A stretch of DNA of 64,000 nt from an uncultured Gammaproteobacteria bacterium (GCA_947259485.1 CAMYLU010000002.1:1-64000); one strand, 5' to 3'; shown: positions 1-8,316, numbered from the stretch's first letter. Program-made: numbers and translations. The notes: generated from the sequence alone by a model not told the origin.

Positions 1-444
1 AATCGTGGGCTGGATATAAATAGCCTGCAGTTCGATGTAATTAACCAGGTGGGAACCCGCCCAGTCCGTATCCCACTCGACCTTGTTGCCATAGGGCGTG
101 TATATTCCAAGCCCCCAGGATAATTCGCTGGATATTCGTCTTGCCATGTAGGCGTTGATCGGCGTTCCGAGGGGATTGTCGGTTTCTTCTTCAACCAGGG
201 TTTCCTCGCTCTGGTATTCGGTTGACGCCTCGAGCAGGTTGATGCCGCCAACGATATCGACATCGGATTCGAGCCGGGTAATGGCACCCGGATTAAAAAA
301 TATCGATTCGGCGCTGTCGCTCAACGCAACCCCGGTGTGCCCCATTGCCAGTGCCTTTTGCCCCTGCAGTGCGACCCGGTAGCCGCCGGCATGCACCATG
401 CCTGCAAGACTGCAAGCCATAAACATAACGATTATTTTTTTCAT
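1..444 (-). CDS. FadL/OmpP1-type outer membrane transport protein, 5' part only
   Basis: The minus-strand frame runs open from an ATG at 444 to the window edge, giving the first 148 residues; the rest lies outside. A signal peptide (MKKIIVMFMACSLAGMVHA) is followed by GGYRVALQGQKALAMGHTG and SAESIFFNPG. This N-terminal pattern, with the NPA-like NPG motif, is typical of FadL-family 14-strand porins that take up long-chain fatty acids or other hydrophobic compounds. A GGAGGA stretch lies about 14 bases before the ATG, which is rather far. The family call is good; the substrate cannot be told. Confidence 0.85.
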   Translation of the reverse strand, partial: MKKIIVMFMACSLAGMVHAGGYRVALQGQKALAMGHTGVALSDSAESIFFNPGAITRLESDVDIVGGINLLEASTEYQSEETLVEEETDNPLGTPINAYMARRISSELSWGLGIYTPYGNKVEWDTDWAGSHLVNYIELQAIYIQPTI

Positions 445-571
445 GAAAATACGCTCTTCCTCCAGGTTAGTACCTGCTCTTAACCATATCAATCTCGGAG
501 GTTTGAAGCGGATTGCCGGGTATATTCCCGTTTTAATACAATCGTCGTTTTTTGTTATATTCCGCGATTAG

Positions 572-913
572 TTGCAAAATAATACCCTTAAGCTCCGGAA
601 ATTCAAACAATTGATTGTCGAAACTACCTACGTGGCTAACAGCGCGATCCATGGTAAGGGCTTATTTGCCAATACTCCGATAAGTGCTGGCACGGTAATC
701 GGGTGGCTAAATGGCAAGCCCAGCGCGGCTAACAATACCTATGTTCTCTGGGTTAATGAAAGCCGGGGTATTGAAGTTCTCTGTGATTTTAAATACATCA
801 ATCATTCGGATGATCCCAACGCCTGTTACTACGATGACCTCAGCGTGGTCGCGTTACGCAATATCGAGCCGGACGAAGAAATAACCCACAACTATCATAG
901 TAACGACTGGTGA
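572..913 (+). CDS. small stand-alone SET-domain protein (putative protein-lysine methyltransferase)
   Basis: A 113-residue protein made almost entirely of a SET domain: GKGLFA at residues 28-33, the SAM-pocket motif in the form YINHSDDPN (75-83), and a C-terminal EEITHNYH that matches the usual E-x-x-Y-D-Y region. Family members transfer methyl groups from SAM to lysines; bacterial single-domain versions mostly have unknown targets. The Cys usual after NHS is replaced by Asp. The first possible start is a TTG at 572; an in-frame TTG at 611 would still keep the domain, so the start is uncertain. It stands alone between fadL (divergent) and the PCMT gene. Confidence 0.75.
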   Translation: MQNNTLKLRKFKQLIVETTYVANSAIHGKGLFANTPISAGTVIGWLNGKPSAANNTYVLWVNESRGIEVLCDFKYINHSDDPNACYYDDLSVVALRNIEPDEEITHNYHSNDW

Positions 914-961
914 TTACCTTTACCCGGGTGCTATATTAACGTATCGAAATTAATATCAAGT

Positions 962-1600
962 ATGCAATCTTCCATGAACAACACCGAAATTGCCAGGTTC
1001 AACATGATCGAACAACAGATTCGCCCCTGGGAAGTGCTCGACCACCAGGTGTTGTCGACCTTAAGCCAGATGAAGCGTGAAGACTTTGTCAGGGAAGCTT
1101 ACAAGGGGCTGGCTTATGCAGATTGCCAGATTCCGGTCGCCAATGGCGTCAGCATGCTGCCTCCGACGATCGAAGGTCGCATGCTGCAGGCCCTGCTGAT
1201 CAACCCCGAAGACCAGGTACTGGTGGTCGGCAGTGGCGGCGGCTATATCACGGCCTGCCTGGCGCACCTGGCACAGCGGGTTACCAGCGTCGATCCCAGC
1301 GCTGAAATCATCGACTTCGCCAGGACCAACGTAACCAACAGCGGGCAGGACAATGTCGAATTCCAGCAACTCGGACTGGCACAGATCGATTTCGCCTCCG
1401 CTTTCGATGCAATCGCGGTAACCGGCTCATTGCCGAGTGTGCCATTGAATTTGAAACAGGCGTTAAAACCAGGCGGCAGGATGTTTATCGTCATTGGCCA
1501 CTCACCTGTTATGCAGGCGCTATTAATTACCCGCGTCGGTGAAGCCGAATGGACCACCCAGTCCCTGTTTGAAACAGACTTGCCCCGACTGCGTGCCTAG
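962..1600 (+). CDS. protein-L-isoaspartate O-methyltransferase family protein
   Basis: A 212-residue protein with the PCMT N-terminal signature (NMIEQQIRPW, residues 14-23), followed by a SAM-binding loop VLVVGSGGGY (86-95) and a Rossmann methyltransferase core. PCMT enzymes methylate damaged isoaspartyl residues for repair. The copy found directly upstream of rhodanese and tolC in several gammaproteobacteria is a divergent PCMT paralogue, so the exact substrate is open. A second ATG at 974 (MNNTEIARF) aligns better with typical homologues and may be the true start. It begins a run of five same-strand genes ending with waaA. Confidence 0.85.
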   Translation: MQSSMNNTEIARFNMIEQQIRPWEVLDHQVLSTLSQMKREDFVREAYKGLAYADCQIPVANGVSMLPPTIEGRMLQALLINPEDQVLVVGSGGGYITACLAHLAQRVTSVDPSAEIIDFARTNVTNSGQDNVEFQQLGLAQIDFASAFDAIAVTGSLPSVPLNLKQALKPGGRMFIVIGHSPVMQALLITRVGEAEWTTQSLFETDLPRLRA

Positions 1601-1611
1601 TTGCCCTGTCA

Positions 1612-1926
1612 ATGCATAGCATCAGCGTAGCGCAACTGGCTGCACAGCTGAAAAATGAGAAGCCATTTTTACTCGACGTCAGGGAACCCTGGGAATACGA
1701 GATCTGCCATATCGACGGCAGTATTAATATCCCGATGGGGCATATCCCGCAACAGCTGGCACAGCTGCAAGGGGCTGCAGAGATAGTCGTAATCTGTCAT
1801 CACGGTATTCGCAGCCAGAATGTCATTCGCTTTCTGCAACAGCAGTCCGTCGATGGGCTGGTGAATCTTGATGGCGGCGTTGACGCCTGGGCGCGCGAGG
1901 TCGACCTCGATATGCCGTTGTATTAA
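1612..1926 (+). CDS. single-domain rhodanese-like sulfurtransferase
   Basis: A 104-residue rhodanese domain with LDVREPWEYEICHIDGSINIP and the active-site loop CHHGIRS with nucleophile Cys62. The six-residue loop suits a sulfur-carrying rhodanese rather than a Cdc25-like phosphatase. There is no signal peptide, so it is cytoplasmic. It starts 11 bases after the PCMT stop and is followed 40 bases later by tolC, an order conserved in several gammaproteobacteria. The sulfur acceptor is unknown. Confidence 0.9.
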   Translation: MHSISVAQLAAQLKNEKPFLLDVREPWEYEICHIDGSINIPMGHIPQQLAQLQGAAEIVVICHHGIRSQNVIRFLQQQSVDGLVNLDGGVDAWAREVDLDMPLY

Positions 1927-1966
1927 TCAGATAACAGTTTCTTTATAATTCGCGCGAGCTACAAAC

Positions 1967-3295
1967 ATGAAGCCACTAATGCAAAAATTCTCATCCAAGT
2001 TCGTACTACTAGTTTTGCTTTCCTGGTGGCAGGCGTCGTCAGCCGAGGATCTTGTGACCGTCTACGGACTCGCGCTAAACAACGACGCCGAACTGATGAT
2101 TGCAGAATCCAATTACCTGGCTGCAGTCCAGGCACTACCGCTGGCTCGTTCCGGACGCAAACCGCAGATATCTTTGAATGCAAGTGGTAGCACGCGTGAA
2201 TCTGACAACTCCGAAACCGGAGACAGTGACGTTGATACCGTCGGCTATAGCCTCAACCTGACGCAGTCACTTTATGACAATGAAATCCAGGGTGATATCG
2301 ACGTCGCCGAAGCCAGCACCGCGGCGGAGCTCGCGCGGTTGAATGCTGCCCGCCAGGCTTTAATCCTGCGGGTTGCAGAAACCTATTTCGAAATTCTCGC
2401 GGCCGAGGATAATGTCGAGTTCGCATACGCCGAACGCACCGCGATCGCACGTCAGCTGGAACAGGCGCAAAAACGTTTTGAAGTGGGACTGATCGCCATT
2501 ACCGACGTGCAGGAGGCACAGGCTCGATTCGACACTGCCGAAGCGGACGCGATACTGGCCGAAAACATACTCGAAAATGCGTTCCAGTCACTAGTGGTTA
2601 TTACCGCCAATTCTTCGATCAAGCAACTGGCACCGCTGGGAGACGACCTCAAGCTATCGCTACCCGACCCGACCACCGCCGAACCCTGGGTTACACTGGC
2701 TTTAAAAAATAACCTTGATCTTATCGCGGCACAACAAGATCTTAATGCGGCGCGTTACGAACGTGATAAAAATTCCAGGAGCGGGTATCCAACCCTCGAT
2801 CTGACAGCAAGTTACGCGGATAACGATGTCGACGGCGACGAAATCAGAGGTGATTACCAACAGGATGACCTGACCCTGGGTATAGAATTACAGGTCCCCA
2901 TTTATACCGGTGGTCGCATTAGTGCGGAGCGAGCCCAGGCCGATTCAAATTTTGTCTCCGCCAAAAACACGCTGCTATTGCAAACCCGGTTGGCTTCACA
3001 GCAATCGCGAACAGCCTACCTCGACGTGGTTTCAGGTATAAGCCAGGTCCGGGCACTCAAGCAGGCGCTCGATTCGAGTAATATCGCACTCGCAGCAACC
3101 CAGGCCGGCTTCGATGTTGGTACACGAACCTCGGTCGATGTGCTGATATCACTGCGCGAAACCTACCGCGCCCAGCGCGACTACGCGCGTTCGCGTTACG
3201 ACTACCTGCTCAATAAACTGAGACTGAAACAGGCCGCGGGAATTCTGCAGGAAGACGATATGTTTGAAATCAACCGCTGGTTGATTCAGCAATAG
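1967..3295 (+). CDS. tolC: TolC family outer membrane efflux protein
   Basis: A 442-residue exported protein: signal peptide ending about SSA-ED, then two OEP repeats rich in long amphipathic helices (for example the stretch with VAETYFEILAAEDNVEFA and the later TRTSVDVLISLRETYRAQRDYA). VDVL followed by an Arg/Tyr-rich helix is typical of TolC proper. It forms the trimeric outer membrane channel for tripartite efflux pumps and type I secretion. No pump partner is adjacent, as is usual for a general-purpose TolC. The order PCMT-rhodanese-tolC-waaA supports the call. Confidence 0.9.
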   Translation: MKPLMQKFSSKFVLLVLLSWWQASSAEDLVTVYGLALNNDAELMIAESNYLAAVQALPLARSGRKPQISLNASGSTRESDNSETGDSDVDTVGYSLNLTQSLYDNEIQGDIDVAEASTAAELARLNAARQALILRVAETYFEILAAEDNVEFAYAERTAIARQLEQAQKRFEVGLIAITDVQEAQARFDTAEADAILAENILENAFQSLVVITANSSIKQLAPLGDDLKLSLPDPTTAEPWVTLALKNNLDLIAAQQDLNAARYERDKNSRSGYPTLDLTASYADNDVDGDEIRGDYQQDDLTLGIELQVPIYTGGRISAERAQADSNFVSAKNTLLLQTRLASQQSRTAYLDVVSGISQVRALKQALDSSNIALAATQAGFDVGTRTSVDVLISLRETYRAQRDYARSRYDYLLNKLRLKQAAGILQEDDMFEINRWLIQQ

Positions 3296-3298
3296 TCG

Positions 3299-4228
3299 AT
3301 GGGTGAACAAAGTTCCGTACTATTCAAGGCGAGCGACTACTATTCCCCGAAGTTCTGGCCCATGTGGTGCATTATCGGCCTGCTACGCCTGGTTTCCCTG
3401 CTTCCCTTTCGCATCGCATTATTCGTAGGTCGCCTCGTTGGCCGTTTCATTTACCTGATTACCGGTGAGCGCAAGAAAATAGTGGATCGCAATCTCGCAC
3501 ACTGTTTTCCCGAGAAATCCCTCGAACAACGTAATCAAATCAAGATTGCCTGCTATCAGAATATCGGTATTTCGTTGATCGAAATGGCAATGTGCTGGTG
3601 GTGGCAAGCGGACAAGCTGAAGTCCTTTGTCGAGATCGAGGGACTCGAGCACCTCGACGCGGTTCTGGACAGTGGGCGCGGCGCGATCTTGTTGACGGGG
3701 CACTTCACCAGTCTCGAAATCGGGGCTCGATTACTGGCGCTATTCATGCCGGTGCAGGTGATGTATCGCACTCAACGCAACCAACTGTTCGACAGCTATC
3801 TCTACACCCGGCGCAGCCAATACTTCGTCAACACTGTTTCGCGCAAGAACACTCGTCAGTTGGTAAAAGGCATCAGGAATAAAATTCCAACCTGGTATGC
3901 ACCGGATCAGGATTTCAGGCGCGAGCGTAACGTGTTCGCCCCCTTCATGGGCATCGCTACAGCGACCATAACCGCGAGTTCACGCCTGGCGCAATCGTCA
4001 GGGGCCGCGATGCTGCCCTATTATCCGGAACGTAAAAAGGATGGCAGTGGCTATATTCTCCACATCGATCCACCGCTTGAAGACTTTCCCAGCGCAGACG
4101 AATTCAAAGACGCAAGCAGCATAAACCAGTCGATCGAAAAGTACGTGCGCGAATTTCCCGAAAATTACATGTGGATACACCAGCGCTTTAAAACCCGTCC
4201 TCCTGGTGAGGCACCCTTCTACCCGTGA
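3299..4228 (+). CDS. lpxL: Kdo2-lipid A acyltransferase, LpxL/HtrB family
   Basis: A 309-residue protein with one N-terminal membrane segment (about 24-57) and the family's HX4(D/E) catalytic motif as HFTSLE (135-140). Further hallmarks are RTQRNQLFD, the substrate-pocket WYAPDQDF and the final MWIHQRFKTRPPGE. LpxL-type enzymes add a secondary acyl chain from acyl-ACP to Kdo-modified lipid A on the inner face of the inner membrane. It begins 3 bases after tolC and sits 9 bases before waaA, whose product makes its substrate. LpxL versus LpxM specificity cannot be settled from sequence alone. Confidence 0.88.
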   Translation: MGEQSSVLFKASDYYSPKFWPMWCIIGLLRLVSLLPFRIALFVGRLVGRFIYLITGERKKIVDRNLAHCFPEKSLEQRNQIKIACYQNIGISLIEMAMCWWWQADKLKSFVEIEGLEHLDAVLDSGRGAILLTGHFTSLEIGARLLALFMPVQVMYRTQRNQLFDSYLYTRRSQYFVNTVSRKNTRQLVKGIRNKIPTWYAPDQDFRRERNVFAPFMGIATATITASSRLAQSSGAAMLPYYPERKKDGSGYILHIDPPLEDFPSADEFKDASSINQSIEKYVREFPENYMWIHQRFKTRPPGEAPFYP

Positions 4229-4237
4229 GCGCATAAA

Positions 4238-5464
4238 ATGACTGTGCCTTCACCCGGAACTGGATATCGACTGTTATCAATTCCGTTGTACCTGTTCTGG
4301 ATCCTGCACGCGCTGAAACATGGCATCAAACACGGACTGCCGCGCTACCTGTCGATGCGGATGTTCGGCCAGGATGGTGGCAGCAAGCAAAGAATTTGGG
4401 TGCACGCTTCTTCGGTTGGTGAGGTCCGTGCCGTGACGCCACTGGTAAAGGCGTTGATGCAGCAGGGTGAAAGCATATTGTTTACCAGCTTTACCGCGAC
4501 CGGTTACCAGGCAATCCAGCACAATTTTTCGGATTCGGTTTGCAGTACAGTCGTCCCGTTCGATCACTGCTGGCACTGTCGACGATTCTTCCGACAACAC
4601 AGGATCAAGCTGGGACTGGTAATGGAAACCGAACTCTGGCCCGAACTGATGTACCAGGCCCGCCGTCAAGATATTCAGTTGCTGCTGGTGAATGCTCGAC
4701 TATCTAGAAAATCACTGAACGCGGGTAAGTTCGTACGCACTTTACTATCGACAACCTTGGGTTATTTCGCGCAAATCCTGACGCGAAATAAAAAGGATCA
4801 TGATGCTTTTACCAGCCTGGGCGTCAGCGAGGACCGCATCACGATTGTCGGTAATCTCAAGTCGCACAGCGAAATTTCGATTCCTCAATCCAGAATAATC
4901 GAACGCGATTACGTGATCCTGGCCTCCAGTCATAGCGGTGAAGAACAGCAGTTCCTCGCAGCACGACCCGGGGAAGTCAGCGACTACCTGTTGGTGCTGG
5001 CCCCCCGGCATCCCGATCGCAGCGCGGAGATCCAGGCTCAGATCGAACACCTGGGAATGACCTGTTCGATACGCAGCGAAGCACAACCCGTGACTGAAGA
5101 TACCGAGGTTTACCTGGCTGATACGCTCGGCGAGTTAAAATCATTAATGGCTCATGCCAGGGTTGTCATCATGGGCGGCTCCTTCGACACGACCGGCGGT
5201 CACAACCTGATCGAGCCAGCGAACCTGGGTCGAGCCATCATCACCGGGCCGTCCGATAGCAACATCGCCGAAGATATTAAAATGCTCGGCCCCGGCCAGG
5301 GCGTGCTGCAGGTCGAAAATATGGCTGGCTGCTGGGCTGCAATCGTTGAACTGCTCGACCATCCCGAGCGAGTCGAAGAACTCGGGCGCGAAGCACAATC
5401 CCGGCTGGCACAGCAACCGGATATGATTCAGCAGTACCTGGCTGCCATCTCTACGCATCTTTAA
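4238..5464 (+). CDS. waaA: 3-deoxy-D-manno-octulosonic acid (Kdo) transferase
   Basis: A 408-residue GT30 glycosyltransferase. An N-terminal membrane anchor (about 11-27) is followed by WVHASSVGEV, containing the catalytic Glu (E62, matching E60 of E. coli), METELWPE, and the C-terminal donor-site motif GGSFDTTGGHNLIEPA. It moves Kdo from CMP-Kdo to lipid IVA. The neighbouring convergent kdkA suggests that only one Kdo is added and then phosphorylated, as in Haemophilus and Vibrio; that is inference. It is slightly shorter than the roughly 425 residues of E. coli WaaA. Confidence 0.93.
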   Translation: MTVPSPGTGYRLLSIPLYLFWILHALKHGIKHGLPRYLSMRMFGQDGGSKQRIWVHASSVGEVRAVTPLVKALMQQGESILFTSFTATGYQAIQHNFSDSVCSTVVPFDHCWHCRRFFRQHRIKLGLVMETELWPELMYQARRQDIQLLLVNARLSRKSLNAGKFVRTLLSTTLGYFAQILTRNKKDHDAFTSLGVSEDRITIVGNLKSHSEISIPQSRIIERDYVILASSHSGEEQQFLAARPGEVSDYLLVLAPRHPDRSAEIQAQIEHLGMTCSIRSEAQPVTEDTEVYLADTLGELKSLMAHARVVIMGGSFDTTGGHNLIEPANLGRAIITGPSDSNIAEDIKMLGPGQGVLQVENMAGCWAAIVELLDHPERVEELGREAQSRLAQQPDMIQQYLAAISTHL

Positions 5465-5517
5465 TTCCCATGGAACCAGGAGGCGGTTGCAGAAATTTAA
5501 TTGTTTTAAAGATGATC

Positions 5518-6225
5518 TCAGGATTGATAACCATCCATCAGCAGCTGCCAGTCGTCCTCGCCATAGTTGAGATTCAGTTTCCGGTTTCGCTTGTCGATTG
5601 ATCGCTGAAAGCGGTACAGGGGTTGCCATTGCCAGTCGTCAATCTGATTCATAACCCGTGCCTTGTCAAAGTCAATCAGGTAGAAACGATTTTCCGAATC
5701 GATTAGCACATTGTCAGAGTTCAGATCAGCGTGGCGTATACCCTCGGCATGCATTCGTTTGATGAGCAATCCCAGACGATGCCAGGCATCTGATGGGAGC
5801 TTCTCCCTCTGCAGTCGCTGCGTCAGCATTTCGGTACCCTCCAGGTAAGCAGTTATCAATGCTGCTCGATACCATACGCTGGTACGGCAGGCACAGGCGG
5901 CGATGGGCTCAGGTACTGGTAAACCCGCTTTAAGTGCACGCTGCAGAATATTCCACTCGCGCCAGGGTCGGGTCAGGCTTTTGCCAAGCCACAGGTATTG
6001 ATCGCTAAACAATTTGCTGACAAATCCACCACGACGATAGCGACGCAGAACAGCTTTTCTGCCGTCGACGTCTATAAGATAACTTCCACCGCGGCCGCCC
6101 ATGGTTGCCTGGTGACCGGGTTGGTGTTGCCAATAGGCGGCTTTGAACTGCTCTGCGGAAAATTCGTGTACAAACTCCTGCGATTGCAGGATAAAACACT
6201 TTGACGATTTAAATTCGCGCGTCAT
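5518..6225 (-). CDS. kdkA: 3-deoxy-D-manno-octulosonic acid kinase
   Basis: A 235-residue protein-kinase-fold enzyme. Catalytic loop HADLNSDN (165-172) and metal-binding DFDKAR (185-190) match KdkA of Haemophilus and Vibrio; GGRGGSYLI near the N-terminus is the phosphate loop. It phosphorylates the first Kdo of the LPS inner core using ATP. I chose the ATG at 6225 over an upstream TTG at 6243; either overlaps the end of mtaB. It converges on waaA with a 53-base gap. A WaaP/RfaP heptose kinase is the main alternative, but the neighbour is waaA and the length fits KdkA. Confidence 0.85.
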   Translation of the reverse strand: MTREFKSSKCFILQSQEFVHEFSAEQFKAAYWQHQPGHQATMGGRGGSYLIDVDGRKAVLRRYRRGGFVSKLFSDQYLWLGKSLTRPWREWNILQRALKAGLPVPEPIAACACRTSVWYRAALITAYLEGTEMLTQRLQREKLPSDAWHRLGLLIKRMHAEGIRHADLNSDNVLIDSENRFYLIDFDKARVMNQIDDWQWQPLYRFQRSIDKRNRKLNLNYGEDDWQLLMDGYQS

Positions 6226-7585
6226 GCTGCTCGATATCGTCAAGCATGATCTGGGGTGGGTAGTTCTCGTTTACGAGCATCGATCCATCACCAGATATTG
6301 AATCGATGCTGACTTCACTGATATCGGAGGCCGCAATCTGTAAGTCCATCGAAGTAATTTTATGATAATGAGGCGTGTAACCGATCCACTGTCCGAGGTG
6401 ACTGTTTATCTGTTGTTCCCATAGCACCTCGGCCCGGTTACCAAGATGCTGCTCCAGTTCCCGCTGTTTCAATTCGGCTGCCAGCGTATGCATTTCGCGA
6501 CTACGTGCCCTTTTTATCGAACCATTAATTTGCCCCGGCAACCTGGCCGCCTTGGTACCCGCACGCGCGGAAAAAGGAAAGATATGTATATGTCCGAATC
6601 CGGTGCTTTTAACAAAATCCATGGTCTGACGCCATTCCTGGTCGGTCTCGCCTGGAAACCCGGTAATCAGGTCCGTAGTTACATTAAATAATGGAATAGC
6701 ACTACGCGCCTTATCGACCAGGCGCGCAAACTCGACCGTTTTGCAGCGCCGCGCCATGCGGCGCAACACCGAGTCGCAACCACTTTGGATCGGCAGGTGC
6801 ATATGCGGCATCAGGCGTGAATCGCGGAATAATTCGAAGAAGTTACCCGGCAAATCCCAGGGCTCGACCGATGCCAGCCGAATCCGGGGAATTTCTGTAT
6901 GCTCGAGAATCTCGCTCAGCAGGTGATAAAGACTGGAATCGGTATCGCTACCATAACCACCGACATGCACACCGGTCAGCGCAATTTCCCGGACACCCTG
7001 TTGATGAAGTAGATTTATTTCGGCCAGGATCTCTGCCTGGTCACGGCTGCGTTCGGCGCCCCTTGCAAGGGTGACGATGCAATAAGTGCAGCGATAACGG
7101 CAACCATCCTGGATCTTGATAAATCCGCGATGGCGACCACGCAACAGCAGTGCATTTAGTGATTCCCCAACCACTGGCTCACTTGATCCGTCGCAAGCGT
7201 CTCGATCACTAACCAGTTCAAGAGCCTGATCGACCAGTTGTTCCTTGTGTTGATTATCGACGACGAGGTCAACACCGAGGTAATTCTTGACTACATCGGG
7301 ATTGAGACTTGCGTGACAGCCGGTAACGACCAGCTGCGCATGCGGATTTTTACGCTGCAAACGTCCGACCTGTTGACGTGATTTGCGATCCGCCTGTGCA
7401 GTAACGGCACAGGAGTTAAACACGACAATATCGGCTTCTTCGACATCGGTGGTCACCTGGTGCCCGCGCTGCATGAACTGGTTAGCCCAGGTTTCAAGCT
7501 CGGCCTCATTGAGTCGGCAGCCGAGCGCCTGGAAATTGATAAACACGAATCGATAGCTCTTGAAAAAGTCCGCGGATTCTAACAA
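6209..7585 (-). CDS. mtaB: tRNA t6A37 methylthiotransferase MtaB
   Basis: A 458-residue radical-SAM methylthiotransferase. The N-terminal UPF0004 domain carries three Cys (C23 in GCRLN, C59 in NSCAVT, C90 in TGCHAS) for one 4Fe-4S cluster; the radical-SAM cluster motif CRYRCTYC (162-169) follows. The NSCAVT and GCRLN variants fit MtaB rather than MiaB or RimO. It converts t6A37 to ms2t6A37 in tRNAs reading ANN codons. The first start is a TTG at 7585; a GTG at 7546 (MFINFQALGCRLN) would give the usual short N-terminus. A perfect 18-bp hairpin lies just upstream, covering the likely ribosome binding site of the TTG start. Confidence 0.88.
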   Translation of the reverse strand: MLESADFFKSYRFVFINFQALGCRLNEAELETWANQFMQRGHQVTTDVEEADIVVFNSCAVTAQADRKSRQQVGRLQRKNPHAQLVVTGCHASLNPDVVKNYLGVDLVVDNQHKEQLVDQALELVSDRDACDGSSEPVVGESLNALLLRGRHRGFIKIQDGCRYRCTYCIVTLARGAERSRDQAEILAEINLLHQQGVREIALTGVHVGGYGSDTDSSLYHLLSEILEHTEIPRIRLASVEPWDLPGNFFELFRDSRLMPHMHLPIQSGCDSVLRRMARRCKTVEFARLVDKARSAIPLFNVTTDLITGFPGETDQEWRQTMDFVKSTGFGHIHIFPFSARAGTKAARLPGQINGSIKRARSREMHTLAAELKQRELEQHLGNRAEVLWEQQINSHLGQWIGYTPHYHKITSMDLQIAASDISEVSIDSISGDGSMLVNENYPPQIMLDDIEQHDARI

Positions 7586-7590
7586 GAAAA

Positions 7591-7630
7591 TAAGTCCTGA
7601 AGAGGATTTTTTAATCCTCTTCAGGACTTA
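7591..7630. repeat. perfect 18-bp inverted repeat before mtaB
   Basis: Arms 7591-7608 (taagtcctgaagaggatt) and 7613-7630 are exact reverse complements separated by a TTTT loop. In the mtaB transcript it would form a hairpin ending 5 bases before the TTG at 7585 and would bury the AGGA that could serve as ribosome binding site. There is no matching T-run on the minus side, so it does not look like a simple intrinsic terminator for soxZ, although it could still cap that transcript. Confidence 0.8.
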
Positions 7631-7640
7631 TTCACCACAA

Positions 7641-7770
7641 AACGTCATCCCGGCCGCCGAGCCGGGATCTTGAAATGGTGGCGCGTTACAAGATTCCGAT
7701 ACGTCGGACCGCCGCTTACGCGGGAATGACTCATTGTGAAGTCATCCCGATACATCGGACCGCGGCGTCC
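7641..7770. repeat. REP-like intergenic palindromes between mtaB and soxZ
   Basis: This part of a 419-base gap without genes (7586-8004) holds several small palindromes of the widespread GTCATCCCG...CGGGAAT type: an 8-bp stem ATCCCGGC/GCCGGGAT at 7647-7668, and two near-identical units CCGATACGTCGG (7696-7707) and CCGATACATCGG (7747-7758), each followed by ACCGC. These look like REP or small palindromic repeats, not coding sequence. No open frame here has any protein-like character. Confidence 0.5.
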
Positions 7771-7820
7771 TGCCTTGCTACACTTTTGCCGAGATACTTC
7801 CGGGATGGCTTTCGATCGAG

Positions 7821-7959
7821 GTGTGATCACAGGCGAGATTTTACCGGACGCTGTGCAACAGGGATGTTGTGATACGGCACTCCGGACGCGAGCCTACATG
7901 GACGTATCGGTCCGACGCATCGGTACGGCGCTCCGGTAAAAACTCGCCTGTGGTCGCAC
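7821..7959. repeat. about 139-bp imperfect palindromic element (copy A)
   Basis: Terminal arms 7821-7847 and 7933-7959 are inverted repeats matching at 24 of 27 positions. The interior holds a small hairpin CAACAGGGATGTTG (7856-7869) and the motif TACATGGACGTA (7895-7906). The same layout, with the loop GGGA and TACATGGATGTA, recurs at 24781-24914, so this is a repeat family with a cloverleaf-like fold. It fills the rest of the gap upstream of mtaB, downstream of soxZ. No gene is visible in it. Confidence 0.7.
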
Positions 7960-8004
7960 CGGTGGTTTGCAACGTGCAATCGAATTTGTTGTTAGGTAAC
8001 TGGG

Positions 8005-8316
8005 TTAGCGAACTTTGGCGCTGGCGGAGTCGGTATTGCCGCGGTTGTCGAGCCAGGAGATGGTAATCGTGTCGCCTTTGCGACCGGGGATTTGAAAAGA
8101 TAAAAACGGATTTCTCGAAATCGATTTCCCCCAGAACGCTTCCATGACAATGCGTCGGTTACGGCTGACGATAACTTCCTTGATGAAATGGGGTGGAATT
8201 TTCTTGCCCGTTTTCTTTACTTTTCGTCGTCCGGTTTCCATCGGATGGTTGATAACGCTCTTGACGATTACCTGCCCATCGGTCTCGTATGCGCGAATCT
8301 TCAGGGTTCTGACCAT
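8005..8316 (-). CDS. soxZ: thiosulfate-oxidation carrier subunit SoxZ
   Basis: A 103-residue immunoglobulin-like protein with clear SoxZ features: starts near MVRTLKIRAYETDGQVIVKSVINHPMETG, and ends FQIPGRKGDTITISWLDNRG. SoxZ partners SoxY in the periplasm, where SoxY carries sulfur intermediates on a C-terminal Cys. SoxZ has no signal peptide and is co-exported with SoxY, which fits here. Its start overlaps the soxY stop by one base (TAATG). No soxA, soxX, soxB, soxC or soxD is present in the window. Confidence 0.92.
   Translation of the reverse strand: MVRTLKIRAYETDGQVIVKSVINHPMETGRRKVKKTGKKIPPHFIKEVIVSRNRRIVMEAFWGKSISRNPFLSFQIPGRKGDTITISWLDNRGNTDSASAKVR

Noticed and set aside
7675-8066. 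Plus-strand frames of 60-67 codons in the mtaB-soxZ gap
   Set aside because: They run through palindromic repeats, have Arg/His/Cys-rich nonsense composition and overlap one another.
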